NCBI RefSeq assembly: GCF_013410115.1
Contig: NZ_JACCCV010000002.1
Location: 372,001-436,000, forward strand
Length of the DNA stretch: 64,000 nucleotides
Direction: 5' to 3'
Source of the DNA: Tunturiibacter gelidiferens
Lineage (GTDB): Bacteria > Acidobacteriota > Terriglobia > Terriglobales > Acidobacteriaceae
The number at the start of each line of letters is the position of its first letter. The first letter of the stretch is position 1. The position numbers and the translations under genes were made by a program. This document shows positions 42,896 through 51,800 of the stretch, piece after piece. Below the pieces are notes generated by a model that searched no databases, was not told the DNA's origin, and worked only from the letters and a program-made list of their open reading frames with translations.

Positions 42896-44926
42896 TCAGT
42901 TCCCTGCCGAGGCTGGTTTGGCGGCGGCGGGTGTGGTGGTGAGAACGACTGTCTCCTGATCTTTGTTTTCGAATTTGGAGTAGAAGCTCCGGAGGTCGGC
43001 GTACTCCTCAGTCTTGAAGTAAATTTCTCCGAGAATGTAGTCGCGATGAACTGTGACGCTGGTAGCTGTTGATTCGGTCTGCATGTCGTAAGCAATAGCC
43101 TTGCGCAAATTGGATCGGTCTGAGGCAGGAAGCGCCTCTATGGAGAAGGAGGATGGAAAGTTTATTCGCACTGCATCCTGATTTGTACGCGAGTATTGGA
43201 AATAAACTGGAATATCCCGTTTCTCCGAGGTAAAGGTAGGTGTGGAACCAGATTGGAAGATATCGATAGGGATGAGCAGACGTTTTCCTGTTGAAGAACC
43301 AAGAGAGCCCGTCACTTCGAAGCGGACGGTAAGAGGCTGCTCATAATCATCGAGTTTCTGGATCGAGACTAACTTTGGCACAAGCGAGTGAGGGATGAGA
43401 TGCTCCACACTATTCTGAAGCGCCGGCTCCAGACTTGCAGCGCCTTTAGTAAGTGTGCTCTGACGCCAACCAAGATTTGCATAACCCATGAAGGTCATGT
43501 CAATGGTCCCTGTGACGTTGCCACTATTATCTAACGTGAGATTGGCTACTCGCTGGATCCGTGAAAAGTCAGAAGCTTCGACCGGGGTTTGAACGAAGTC
43601 TGTACCATTCTCAGTTTGGCGGATTCCGGCAGTTTTGGTTTGTTGCCATACGAGGTGTCCATAAGGACAAAAGCGCGCTCCGGGATCAAAAAAACGCTCT
43701 TTGCCGTCTACGGTGACAATGGCTAGATTGCCGTTCAGTTGCGATAGAGTGAGATACTCCTTTGCGAACAGGTTGTGGTCTCGCTGCGTGACAGATGCGT
43801 AGTAAGCCTTCATGCCAGCAGCGCGAGCCATGGCGATAAAGAGCCCGGTGAGCTGATCGTTCGTCCCGTATTTCTGATTCCAGACGTCATCGGTACTATG
43901 AATCTCCTTGGGACCTTTCGGGCTGCTAACGACAGATTTTGCGGGTGCGAAACTTGTATTTTCAAGCTGCATGACTGCGGCATAGATTTTGCGAAGCATC
44001 TGATCCTGCGTGTCCGATGCGGAAATCAGATTCTGAGTGACAGCAGTCACGACCGGCCCCGGTCCGATGAATTTGTTTTTGTCAATGGCCCAGTATTTAC
44101 CCTCCTCGCGCCAAAACTCCTCGCTTGATCGATGCGAAGAGTAGTAAAAAAGTACGCGGTACGTGAGGCTTGTGACCGGTGGCATGAATGAATCATGAGG
44201 CGCCGGAGGAATATCGCTGACGTTGAGTTCGAGAACAGTCTGCTCGGCCAAACCTAGTGATCCAGGAACTTTAGTTTGTTTGACCTCAACACCCGCCGGC
44301 AGGATTGGATTCCAATAGAGGGTACTAATGTAGTCGCCGCGCGCGCCCGTCACAATCGTTCGGCCACTCAAATTGAAAGGTTTCCAGAGATAGTGCGCTT
44401 TGCGGGTCCATAGAGAAGATTGGATATACCACTGCGGGGGATGAAGAATACTGTCGCTATAGTGCAGTTTATAGCGATATTCAATAATGCTCCCCACCTC
44501 AACATCAGGCAGCGTGAACACTTTTGCTGCCACTTTATTGCCTTGAGACCGCTCTATTTGCGCCTCGTAAGGCTTCCCGTTGAATGAAATTACTGTGCCG
44601 TCTGGATGGATGGTTCTTCCCTGGATGTCATCGACGGAGGTAAAGACACTGCCGTGATAAAAGGGGAGCTCAACATTTCCATATTCCTTGCCGCGGACAT
44701 TTAGGATTTTGATTCGCTCGTAAATACTGAACAAGCGTAGGTTGTCTTCCGTGGTCTCTTCGCGGAAGAGATAGACGGCGGCGGCTCCGGGGACCTCGGG
44801 CTGTGAGGTCATGGAGAGCTCTTCGGGGGTGGGAATGGTCCACTGCGCGCGGGCTAATGGTGTGGCGAGGAGAGCCAAGGCAGCGAGCAGAGTGAAGCAG
44901 AGAGTGCGGGCTGAGGTGTAATTCAT
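42896..44926 (-). CDS. DUF3857/transglutaminase-like secreted protein, nucleophile lost
   Basis: 676 residues with a signal peptide (LLATPLARAQ). The DUF3857 domain (~50-260) has YERIKILNVRGKEYGNVELP, TIHPDGTVISFNGKPYE and VGSIIEYRYKLHYSD. A transglutaminase-core-like region follows, but the expected Cys position reads KYGTNDQLTGLFIAM, i.e. Asn where the paralogue at 45005 has Cys (RYGDCKDKATLL). Asp remains in ERFFDPGARF. It should therefore lack the usual cysteine chemistry and may act as a binding protein. It is the downstream partner of the 45-47 kb gene, 78 nt away, same strand. Confidence 0.85.
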   Translation of the reverse strand: MNYTSARTLCFTLLAALALLATPLARAQWTIPTPEELSMTSQPEVPGAAAVYLFREETTEDNLRLFSIYERIKILNVRGKEYGNVELPFYHGSVFTSVDDIQGRTIHPDGTVISFNGKPYEAQIERSQGNKVAAKVFTLPDVEVGSIIEYRYKLHYSDSILHPPQWYIQSSLWTRKAHYLWKPFNLSGRTIVTGARGDYISTLYWNPILPAGVEVKQTKVPGSLGLAEQTVLELNVSDIPPAPHDSFMPPVTSLTYRVLFYYSSHRSSEEFWREEGKYWAIDKNKFIGPGPVVTAVTQNLISASDTQDQMLRKIYAAVMQLENTSFAPAKSVVSSPKGPKEIHSTDDVWNQKYGTNDQLTGLFIAMARAAGMKAYYASVTQRDHNLFAKEYLTLSQLNGNLAIVTVDGKERFFDPGARFCPYGHLVWQQTKTAGIRQTENGTDFVQTPVEASDFSRIQRVANLTLDNSGNVTGTIDMTFMGYANLGWRQSTLTKGAASLEPALQNSVEHLIPHSLVPKLVSIQKLDDYEQPLTVRFEVTGSLGSSTGKRLLIPIDIFQSGSTPTFTSEKRDIPVYFQYSRTNQDAVRINFPSSFSIEALPASDRSNLRKAIAYDMQTESTATSVTVHRDYILGEIYFKTEEYADLRSFYSKFENKDQETVVLTTTPAAAKPASAGN

Positions 44927-45004
44927 GATGGAAGTAGTCCTTGTTCGATTGCTTCGTGGTACGGGAGCTGAGGAGTTTTTCTGATTGTTCTTTGGTAGAT
45001 TTTT

Positions 45005-47014
45005 TTACTGCTTTTTGAGGACGGCTTTGTTCTGTTCGTCGGCTGCTATGACGCCGGAGAGCTTTTGGACGTCGGGATATCTGTCGGCTGGAAGGGTGAC
45101 CTCGCGGACGGTGTAGGTGCGGGTGTAGTGGAGGGTGTGGTCTTTGACTACGCTGGAACTCTCGTAAGAGGCAAAGCCGAGGTCGAGTTTTATCGGGTCG
45201 GGAATCTCGTCGACGGCGTAGCCCAGTGGCAGCTCGATGGTGTAGTCGTCCTGCTCCTGCATGGTCTCACTGAGGTTGATGGGAATGTCCTTGCGTTCTT
45301 TGCGGTCGGCGTAGAGATGCTCGCTGCCGAGGACGCGGGGGCGAATCATGAGCAGAGGTCCCATGGGCTTTCCAAAGCGGTCGGCGGTGAGGGAGTACGA
45401 GGTTGTGAGGTCTTTGTTGAGAGCCTCGGCGTTCTGTACTTTGAAGTCGGAGACGGTGAAGGTGGTGAAGTCCTGGCCGAGGAGGCGGTCGAGAAACTGG
45501 GTCTGCTCTTTGGCATCGCCGCTGGTGTAGAGGTCGCGACGGTGTTCGGAGAGGTCGCCGAAGCGCTTCTCGGTGACGGTGCCTTTGAGAGAGCCGTCGG
45601 GTTGCAGCTGGAAGGTGGTGGCGGTGCGGCGGATGGTGTTGAGGTTTGGAGAGAGGACGGGAAACTGGATGATCTGGCTGTCGGGGCCTTCCATCAGGAC
45701 GCCGTAGCCTCCCTGGAGGTTGTGCTCGAGCTGGCCGAAGGCGGTCTTCTCCCAGGTGGGGTCGAAGATGAGATAACGGCGGCCTGACTTCGTGGTGACG
45801 ACGCTGCGGAGTTTGGGAGAGTTGTAGCCCTTGGGGATTTCGATGCCGGGGATCATGTGGTCGCCCACGATCGAGGGTGCGTCGGGGTCGACGACTCCTC
45901 GACGATGGTCGACCATGACGAGAGCGCCGTGGACACCGACGGTGGAGAGCATGGAGACGAGCAGGGTGGCTTTGTCTTTGCAGTCGCCGTAGCGGTTGCG
46001 GAAGATGTCGGCGGCGTAGTGGGGCTGGTAGCCGCCGATGCCCATCTCGATGACAAAGTAGCGAACCTGCTTTTGAACGAACTCGGCGATGGCCTCGGTC
46101 TTGTCGTAGAAGTCGGTCTTGTCGCCGGCTAGTTCTTTGGCTTTGGTAGCGATCTCGGGTGTGGCTACGAGGCGATCCTTCGAGAGTGTCTGGTACCACT
46201 CGCCGATGCTTTGCCAGGTGCCCTCGGTTGGGGCGAGGAGGGTTGGGCCAGTGTAGTGGACGGTCATTCGGCCCTCGAGGGAATACTCCGACGGGCGGAG
46301 CTCAACCTGATCGAGATCGATGGGCGGGACGTCCTTCATCTCCCAGCGCCAGCGCTGATGTTCGAGGTCGATCGGGGGCAGTTCCCTGCTATGCGCCCAG
46401 ACGGTGCCGTGAGTGAATCCGGGTGGGAGCTCGAGGGTGAAGCTCTGGTTGAGGCGAGGGAGTTCGCTTTGGAAGAGCCAGGTCTTCTCGGTGAGGTAGG
46501 GATGGGTACGCTGCTCGTACTCGTAGGCGACGACGCCGCCGGGGTCGCGACCGGGGGCTTCTGCGGTTCGAACCTTGAGGTCCATGTAGAGATTGCCCTG
46601 GCCCGGATAGCCAAACTCTACCTGCTCGTTGTCTTTGACGGCGTACTCGTGACCGTCGGGACCGATACTCCAGACGTGCATGGAGAGAATCTTGGTGTCC
46701 TTGTCGAAGGGGACGGCGATTCTGCCCTCATCGCGACCTTGCGGGCGAAGGATTTTAACGACGCTGCGGAAGTGTTCGGTGGCGCTGCCGTCGGGTGCGA
46801 CGGTGTAGGTGGTGTCTTCGAGGAGAACGACTGCGTTGGTCTCGGGGGAATAGGCGGGGATCTTTTGCTGAGCGGCGGTGCGAACCCAGTCTGGGACGCT
46901 GTCCGGCCGTGAGGCTAGCACTGGGATCGCGCTGAATGGGAGGAGGCTCAAAGCTGAGATTTGGAGAAGGAGTTTGCGCAATTGCTCTGCTCGCGGGTTC
47001 GTTCGTCGTGTCAT
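45005..47014 (-). CDS. DUF3857 and transglutaminase-like secreted protein
   Basis: 669 residues from the ATG at 47014 (MTRRTNPRAEQL); the open frame begins 108 nt further up but is not family-like. A signal segment (LLPFSAIPVLAS) precedes DUF3857 (TYTVAPDGSATEHFRSVVKI, SIGPDGHEYAVKDNEQVEFG). The transglutaminase triad is intact: Cys in RYGDCKDKATLL, His in VMVDHRRGVV and Asp in YLIFDPTWEKTAFG. Such proteins are periplasmic, with an unproven role in protein or peptide crosslinking or hydrolysis. It is followed by its inactive-looking paralogue, so the pair probably arose by duplication. Confidence 0.88.
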   Translation of the reverse strand: MTRRTNPRAEQLRKLLLQISALSLLPFSAIPVLASRPDSVPDWVRTAAQQKIPAYSPETNAVVLLEDTTYTVAPDGSATEHFRSVVKILRPQGRDEGRIAVPFDKDTKILSMHVWSIGPDGHEYAVKDNEQVEFGYPGQGNLYMDLKVRTAEAPGRDPGGVVAYEYEQRTHPYLTEKTWLFQSELPRLNQSFTLELPPGFTHGTVWAHSRELPPIDLEHQRWRWEMKDVPPIDLDQVELRPSEYSLEGRMTVHYTGPTLLAPTEGTWQSIGEWYQTLSKDRLVATPEIATKAKELAGDKTDFYDKTEAIAEFVQKQVRYFVIEMGIGGYQPHYAADIFRNRYGDCKDKATLLVSMLSTVGVHGALVMVDHRRGVVDPDAPSIVGDHMIPGIEIPKGYNSPKLRSVVTTKSGRRYLIFDPTWEKTAFGQLEHNLQGGYGVLMEGPDSQIIQFPVLSPNLNTIRRTATTFQLQPDGSLKGTVTEKRFGDLSEHRRDLYTSGDAKEQTQFLDRLLGQDFTTFTVSDFKVQNAEALNKDLTTSYSLTADRFGKPMGPLLMIRPRVLGSEHLYADRKERKDIPINLSETMQEQDDYTIELPLGYAVDEIPDPIKLDLGFASYESSSVVKDHTLHYTRTYTVREVTLPADRYPDVQKLSGVIAADEQNKAVLKKQ

Positions 47015-47198
47015 TGGGTCTTCGATACACTGGCGGCCCCACGGTCGAATGGCAAACGTCCGGCTGCGTGACAGGATTTGTGTACGTTTGAGAGTTATAC
47101 GTGGGAGAGAGGAGTAGTTCAAGGGAATTCAGAGGGTCGGATAGTACGTCGGATGGGTGATATTCCCGCTTCAGTATTGGCTCACAGAGATTGTTGCT

Positions 47199-50100
47199 TC
47201 AGGCCGGGTGGGTGTAGCTGTTTCCCTGCAGGCGTGCGCGTGCACGGCGGCGCAGCGCAGAGCGAAGGATGACGGCGAGGAGAAAGCAGACGACGAGGGT
47301 AGAGATGACCATGAGCCATTGGTAGTCGGCGAAGAGCATGTTGAGCTGGAGCCACAGCGAGAGAGAGCCGACACGGTAGACGTCGTTGCCGATGCGGTAG
47401 GAGGAGAAGTGCGAGCCGTGCAGGACGCTTACTGATTGGGAGATGTCTGAAGACTGCGAGGTCTGGAGGAAGGTGGAGATGAAGTCGGGGATGACGCTTT
47501 TGTCGCGCAGGGCGATGACCACGACGGACTGCTTTGATCCGCTGGGCCACTCGACACCCTCGATGAGTGCGTCGGGGATACTGCCGGCGGTTTCGAGCTG
47601 GCCGGACTGGATGTGGTCGGAGCTGCGGACCTTCCACCAGGCGTGCTGGAGTTGCGCGAAGAAGTCCTGGGTGTCCTGGATGTGTAGGCCGCTGCCGTCG
47701 ACACTGACGGGGAGTGAGGGATTGAGTCGGTTGATGGCGGGCTGATCGTCGACGGTGCCGAGGACGAGGTAGTCCTTGTGGGCGTCGGGGCGCATGCCCT
47801 CGGCGTTGGTGACGGTGACGTTGAGGACCGGGTAACCGGTTTGAGCGCCGAAGTGGGCCATCAGCGTCAGATAGAGCTCGAGCTCTTCGATGCCGGGGTT
47901 GTCGGGCAGGACGACGGCCGTGTCGGAGAGATCGGCTTTGCGGGTGAAGGGGTAGCCCGCGTTGGCGAAGATCTCGAGGTTTGGCAGGACGGCTAAGTGA
48001 GGAATGTCCTTGAGGTCGAGATAGGAGTCTTTGAGGATGGAGCCCTGCAGGTTCGAGGCGGTGGGGTCAGGGCAATCGGGCTTTTTGGCGAGTTGGAAGA
48101 AGAAGCGCAAAAGAATTGAGTTCGAGAAGGGACGCATCTCCGAGACTGGGAATGGGACGATGCGCGCGGGGGAGGGTTTGTCGCTGTGAGATAGCGGCGT
48201 TGAGTGGATGTAGGCGTCGTTGAGATAGACCTGGAGCGAGCTGTCGTCCGCGAGGGGGACGCCGTTGTAGCGATATCCGAGATGGAAGCCGAGGTTTTGG
48301 CGCGTGCCGTAGAAGAGGTCGGGGGGGAGGCGAAGGTAGATGGCTACGGGGTTGGAGCCGTCGGTCTGGAGGCTGCTCGTTTGGAGGAGGTCGCCGATGG
48401 GTGTGTTCTTTTCGGTGCTTAGCCAGCGGGGTGCGTCGTCGGCTTCTCGCGGAGCGGGCATTTTGATGGCGGGGATGCGTACGCGATCACCACTTAAGAG
48501 GTCGCGCTGGAGCGTGAGCGCCAGGGCTGCGGTGAGGATGTCGGCGTCGGTCTCCCCGGTCAGAATCAAGACCTTTGAATACGGGTCAGAGGGATTGGGC
48601 CTCATGAGGATGGTGGGGCCGGCGATCGAGTTGATCTGGAGGGAGGCGGGAAGAGAGGCGCCGCTCTGGCCGATGACGATAGCGTTGCCGGCGGGGATGA
48701 CTCCGACGGAGACCGGGAAGCGGATAGGGCGCGAGTCTGCGAGGATGCCGAACCAGGAGGCTATGATGCCTGCTGCTTGAAGGGCCTTCGGAGAGGGCTG
48801 GCCGAGGAAGACGATTGGTATGACCGGATGAGGGTTGACGAGTGGATCGTAGAAGGGTGCGGGGAGGAGCTTGAGATCGTCATGCAACTGGGTGAGGGTG
48901 CCGGTGAACTCGATGGTGGAGTTGTTGTCGATGTGAGCCCAAAGGGTGGAGTGCGCGGGGTCTTCGCACTGAGAGGCGTAGTGGCCTACAAACTCGAAGG
49001 TGAGCTGGTTATCGCGTGTGAGAGCGTCGACTGGAAGCGTGACGGTTGATTCGAGCAGGTCGCTGCTCTTGGCGGGAACTGTATTTGTAACTATTGCGGT
49101 GGCTTGAGTGGCGTCGGCTGAGTGTGGATCAATGACGCGAAGAGTGGCAAAGAGGTTTCCGTTCAGACTGACGTTGATATGGCTGAGCGATGGAATGAGG
49201 CCGGGAGAGGGGTGGTAGCGAAGATGCATGGTCGCTGTCTTGACGACCTGCGTCCGGGGTAGGGAGAAGTAGATTGTATTGAAGGCGTCGAGGCCCTGCA
49301 TGACGATGTTTCGGGAGACGCCCAGGTCGGAGAAGTTGACGACGTTGTCGAAGGTGTCAGGCGGGGGTAATGCAGGTGGTGCCGCAACTCTTCGAATGAA
49401 GGGTGGCTTTGGCGGCGGTGTGGGCTCTGGAGGCTGCACGTCGGGCGCGGATTTCACGTCGGGCGTGGATTGTGGAGTGCTTGAGTCGTTCTGTAAGGCG
49501 AATCGAACGCCATGAAACGGGTGAACTTGCGCGGAGAGGATTGATGAGCTCAGCAGGATGGCCAGGACGAGAAGTGGCGCGATACTCGCCGCTAACTCTC
49601 GGGTGGAAGACGACTCTTTCGCCTTCGCGCCGCTGCGAAAGGTCCGGGCGAAGCCGTGGCCGGCGAGTTGAACGATGTGGCGCAGGCTGGTCAGTGGCCT
49701 GTCGGCTTCGCGGGTCTCGTCCAATCCAAGCCAGGTATCGGCGCGGGAGTAGAGGACCATGGTGAGGGCCTCTTCCTGCTGGAGGGTGAGGGGGTCGAAC
49801 TGCGCGCGGAGGGTGCTGCCTTCGATTCCGACGATGGTTGCGGGCAGGGTTGCGTTGCCGTCGAGTACAGGCAGGGTCAGTTTGAGGGGGTCGCCGACGC
49901 GGGCTGTGAAGGCGCGCTCGATGCGGACCATGAGACCGCCGCTGGACATGTCGCTGGTGACACCGCGGACGATGGCTCCGTTGGCGAGTTCGACGTCGGC
50001 GGGGACAGACATGGGAAGGCGGACGGCCTGGCGACGCTGACGACTCTCCCATGCGACGGAGGTGGCGACGCCGAGGATGACCATGTTGAAACACGCCCAG

Positions 50101-51800
50101 AGCAGGTTCATCAGGATTGTTCCGGCGTGGCCACCGTCGTACATGTCTGCGATGAAGTGGAGGGGCGATGGAGTTCCGGCGCCGGGAAACGGAAAGAACC
50201 TGGGAATGGCGCAGAGTATACCGAAGGCGTTGAGCGCTGAGAGCAGGAGGAAGGGCTGGGCGATGCGCGAGTCGAAGAACCTGCGCGTGACGACGCCTCC
50301 CTTCGCGGTTACGTCGAAGTTGCCGAATCGGGGGTTGAGGAAGGCGAAGAGTGTGGGAAGAAGGATGTAAGGCGCGAGGACTGTCTCGTAGATCTGGTTC
50401 CAGAAGGAGTGGCGGTGCTGGCCCTGGATGCGGGAGTTGGCGATGTTAGCGAGTACGAGGTGCGGGAGGGCGTAGGCGAAGATAAGCAGCCAGTAGCCCG
50501 GTAGATTGACGTGACCGAAGATGAGATAGACGAGCGGCGCGGTGAGGAAGATGAGGCGCGGCAGAGCGTAGAGGAAGTGCGTCATCGCGTTGAAGTAGCA
50601 GAGACGCTGGGCTGCGCTGAGTCCTCGGGCGAAGAGAGGGTTTTCGGTGCGGAGGATCTGGACCATGCCGCGGGCCCAGCGAATGCGCTGCCGAATGTGG
50701 CCGCTGAGGCGTTCGGTGGCGAGGCCCGCTGCCTGGGGGATGTTGATGTAGGCGGTGTTCCAGCCGTTCCTTTGCATGCGGAGGGAGGTGTGGGCGTCCT
50801 CGGTGACGGTTTCGACGGCGATACCGCCGATCTGGTCTAGAGCGGAGCGGCGGAGGACGGCGCATGAGCCGCAGAAGAAGGTTGCGTTCCAGAAGTCGTT
50901 GCCGTCCTGGACGATGCCGTTGAAGAGCTCGCCTTCGTTGGGGATGGTGCGGAACTGGTCCAGATTTCGTTCGAACGGGTCGGGCGAGTAGAAGTGATGG
51001 GGGGTTTGCAGCATGCCGAGCTTCTTGTCGCGCAGGAACCAGCCCATGGTGATCTGCAGGAAGCTTCGGGTGGGGACGTGATCGCAGTCGAAGATTACGA
51101 CATAGGGAGCGTTGAGTTGGGCGAGGGCGTGGTTGATGTTGCCGGCCTTGGCATGCTCGTTGTCGTCGCGCGTCATGTAGCCGATGGAGGCTTCTTTGGC
51201 GAACTGGCGAAACTCTTCGCGTTTGCCGTCGTCGAGGATGTAGACGTTGAGCCTGTCTGCGGGCCAGTCGATGTTCATGGCGGCGAGGGCCGTGTACTTT
51301 ACGAGGCTGAGCGGCTCATTGAAGGTGGGGATGAGGAGATCGACGGCAGGCCACTGAGTGATTTCGTCGGGCAACGAGACAGGCGTGCGGCGCAGCGGCC
51401 AGAGCGTTTGGAAGTATCCGAGAAAGAGGACGACGAAGGCGTAGATTTCGGCGAAGAGCAGGAGGCAGATGAAGAAGCCGTCAAGAAAGCTCCAGGTCGA
51501 GCCGGGATCCAGAAAGAATTTGAGGGTGGTGGAGACTCTCCAAAAGCCGTAGCGGAAGGTGGAGAACATGGAGGCCAGCATCAGCGTCAGCGTGACGAGG
51601 TAGGAGCCGGAGCTGCGATCCATCCAGATGACCAGGGCTACGGTGAGAATGCCGAGGACGATCTGCTGCGGCCAGGTGAGTTCGAGGATGCCGGTGAATG
51701 CTAGGAGAAATACTCCGCTGAGAAGGATAAGAAAGCGTAGGGCTTTGTAGAAGAGAGCGTCGCCTGATTGAATTTGATCGAAGAGAGGACCCTCCCTCAT
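47199..51800 (-). CDS. bcsAB: Fused cellulose synthase BcsA-BcsB with PilZ domain
   Basis: 1533 residues from the ATG at 51800, which overlaps the bcsQ stop (ATGA). The BcsA part has four N-terminal helices, GT2 motifs (LLIPTFNEPLSLVKY, FDCDHVPTRSF, TEDAHTSLRM, and QRIRW as the processivity motif), more helices, then a PilZ domain (~590-690: RQRRQAVRLPMS, SDMSSGGLMV) that should bind cyclic di-GMP and switch on synthesis. From ~775 a BcsB-like periplasmic region with carbohydrate-binding folds runs to a C-terminal helix. It would make beta-1,4-glucan at the inner membrane. Fused BcsAB is known in some acetic acid bacteria; bcsC and bcsZ are not next to it here. Confidence 0.95.
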   Translation of the reverse strand: MREGPLFDQIQSGDALFYKALRFLILLSGVFLLAFTGILELTWPQQIVLGILTVALVIWMDRSSGSYLVTLTLMLASMFSTFRYGFWRVSTTLKFFLDPGSTWSFLDGFFICLLLFAEIYAFVVLFLGYFQTLWPLRRTPVSLPDEITQWPAVDLLIPTFNEPLSLVKYTALAAMNIDWPADRLNVYILDDGKREEFRQFAKEASIGYMTRDDNEHAKAGNINHALAQLNAPYVVIFDCDHVPTRSFLQITMGWFLRDKKLGMLQTPHHFYSPDPFERNLDQFRTIPNEGELFNGIVQDGNDFWNATFFCGSCAVLRRSALDQIGGIAVETVTEDAHTSLRMQRNGWNTAYINIPQAAGLATERLSGHIRQRIRWARGMVQILRTENPLFARGLSAAQRLCYFNAMTHFLYALPRLIFLTAPLVYLIFGHVNLPGYWLLIFAYALPHLVLANIANSRIQGQHRHSFWNQIYETVLAPYILLPTLFAFLNPRFGNFDVTAKGGVVTRRFFDSRIAQPFLLLSALNAFGILCAIPRFFPFPGAGTPSPLHFIADMYDGGHAGTILMNLLWACFNMVILGVATSVAWESRQRRQAVRLPMSVPADVELANGAIVRGVTSDMSSGGLMVRIERAFTARVGDPLKLTLPVLDGNATLPATIVGIEGSTLRAQFDPLTLQQEEALTMVLYSRADTWLGLDETREADRPLTSLRHIVQLAGHGFARTFRSGAKAKESSSTRELAASIAPLLVLAILLSSSILSAQVHPFHGVRFALQNDSSTPQSTPDVKSAPDVQPPEPTPPPKPPFIRRVAAPPALPPPDTFDNVVNFSDLGVSRNIVMQGLDAFNTIYFSLPRTQVVKTATMHLRYHPSPGLIPSLSHINVSLNGNLFATLRVIDPHSADATQATAIVTNTVPAKSSDLLESTVTLPVDALTRDNQLTFEFVGHYASQCEDPAHSTLWAHIDNNSTIEFTGTLTQLHDDLKLLPAPFYDPLVNPHPVIPIVFLGQPSPKALQAAGIIASWFGILADSRPIRFPVSVGVIPAGNAIVIGQSGASLPASLQINSIAGPTILMRPNPSDPYSKVLILTGETDADILTAALALTLQRDLLSGDRVRIPAIKMPAPREADDAPRWLSTEKNTPIGDLLQTSSLQTDGSNPVAIYLRLPPDLFYGTRQNLGFHLGYRYNGVPLADDSSLQVYLNDAYIHSTPLSHSDKPSPARIVPFPVSEMRPFSNSILLRFFFQLAKKPDCPDPTASNLQGSILKDSYLDLKDIPHLAVLPNLEIFANAGYPFTRKADLSDTAVVLPDNPGIEELELYLTLMAHFGAQTGYPVLNVTVTNAEGMRPDAHKDYLVLGTVDDQPAINRLNPSLPVSVDGSGLHIQDTQDFFAQLQHAWWKVRSSDHIQSGQLETAGSIPDALIEGVEWPSGSKQSVVVIALRDKSVIPDFISTFLQTSQSSDISQSVSVLHGSHFSSYRIGNDVYRVGSLSLWLQLNMLFADYQWLMVISTLVVCFLLAVILRSALRRRARARLQGNSYTHPA

